NCBI GenBank assembly: GCA_934589665.1 | Contig: CAKTOJ010000037.1 | Location: forward strand, 1-14,237 | DNA from: an uncultured Oscillospiraceae bacterium | GTDB taxonomy: Bacteria > Bacillota > Clostridia > Oscillospirales > Oscillospiraceae | Length of the DNA stretch: 14,237 nt | Reading direction: 5' to 3' | Shown here: piece by piece, positions 14,031 to 14,237 of the stretch | Layout: every line of letters starts with the position of its first letter | Numbering within the stretch: the first letter of the stretch is position 1 | Notes under the pieces: generated by a model | What the model saw: the letters and a program-made list of their open reading frames with translations, nothing else | What the model was told of the DNA's origin: nothing | Database searches by the model: none | Made by a program: the position numbers and the translations under genes

Positions 14031-14061
14031 GTGCGCATACGGCACAAAATCTGCCGCGCAC
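14031..14061 (+). other. Bulged hairpin just after the LysR stop
   Basis: GTGCGC (14031-14036) pairs with GCGCAC (14056-14061), and GGCA (14041-14044) with TGCC (14052-14055), giving 10 bp with an ATAC bulge. No T-tract follows, so termination would be weak. It lies between two convergent genes. Confidence 0.4.
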
Positions 14062-14072
14062 CTCATGGAGCA

Positions 14073-14237
14073 TCATTTCATCAGCTCCGGCACCAGATTG
14101 CTATAGTATTCTGTCTTGCCGAAGAGCACATCATTATAGAAACCCTGTTTCCAGTCAATGTAGGCAGCTGCGTCTTACAGCTGCGCAATGGACTGGAGCA
14201 GGGCTTCTCTTTTTTCCGCAAGAATGACCTTGCGCTC
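14073..14237 (-). pseudogene. 3' end of a MerR-like regulator with in-frame stop (cut by window edge)
   Basis: Reading the minus strand from the right edge gives ERKVILAEKREALLQSIAQL, then TAA (14177-14175), then in the same frame DAAAYIDWKQGFYNDVLFGK, followed by TEYYSNLVPELMK and TGA (14075-14073). The coiled-coil stretch followed by YIDWK and FY(N/D)DV resembles the C-terminal part of MerR regulators. A CAA to TAA change would explain the stop, since Gln is acceptable there. The protein would lose its last 34 residues. The N-terminal DNA-binding part is outside the window, so the family call is tentative, and the shorter protein may still work. Confidence 0.6.

Overview
The window reads like chromosomal DNA of a gut-type Clostridia (Firmicutes). 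Coding GC is moderately high, Shine-Dalgarno sites are strong AGGAGG types, TTG starts are used, both solute-binding proteins are lipoproteins, and genes are tightly packed with short overlaps. The exact genus cannot be read from the sequence alone. No CRISPR array, tRNA, rRNA or insertion sequence was seen.

Layout. (1) About 1-1765, minus strand: the end of an integrative element or its remnant. A short tyrosine recombinase homologue without its catalytic C-terminus overlaps, by ATGA, a second full-length tyrosine recombinase broken by a one-base frameshift. The start of a third gene lies at the left edge. Three near-identical 15-bp palindromes (consensus ATTGTTCnGAACAAT) sit upstream, over the probable promoter. 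(2) 1913-2443: no convincing gene. (3) 2444-8193, plus strand: one probable transcription unit. It has a strong promoter, a 41-codon leader ORF very rich in Met (8) and Cys (4), an intrinsic terminator, then metN, metI, metQ, a FAD-linked D-2-hydroxyacid dehydrogenase, a methionine-type aminotransferase and a strong terminator. (4) 8241-9292, minus strand: ogt followed by an HD-domain protein. (5) 9577-14028, plus strand: a hybrid sensor histidine kinase, an orphan sugar-type solute-binding lipoprotein and a LysR regulator. (6) Right edge, minus strand: the 3' end of a MerR-like regulator with an in-frame stop.

Main idea. The methionine unit looks like a self-contained sulfur amino acid system controlled by leader-peptide attenuation. 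No SAM riboswitch or T-box was recognised upstream of metN. Instead there is a short ORF with five Met codons in alternating positions, a ribosome binding site, and a terminator 34 nt after its stop, all between promoter and metN. The downstream enzymes fit interconversion of methionine, its keto acid (KMTB) and its hydroxy analogue (HMTB). The transporter would import the substrate, the dehydrogenase would make the keto acid from the D-hydroxy acid, and the aminotransferase would link keto acid and methionine. The substrate is inferred, not shown.

The kinase, lipoprotein and LysR genes may form a ligand-sensing module, with the lipoprotein presenting a ligand to the kinase. No separate DNA-binding response regulator and no permease genes are in the window.
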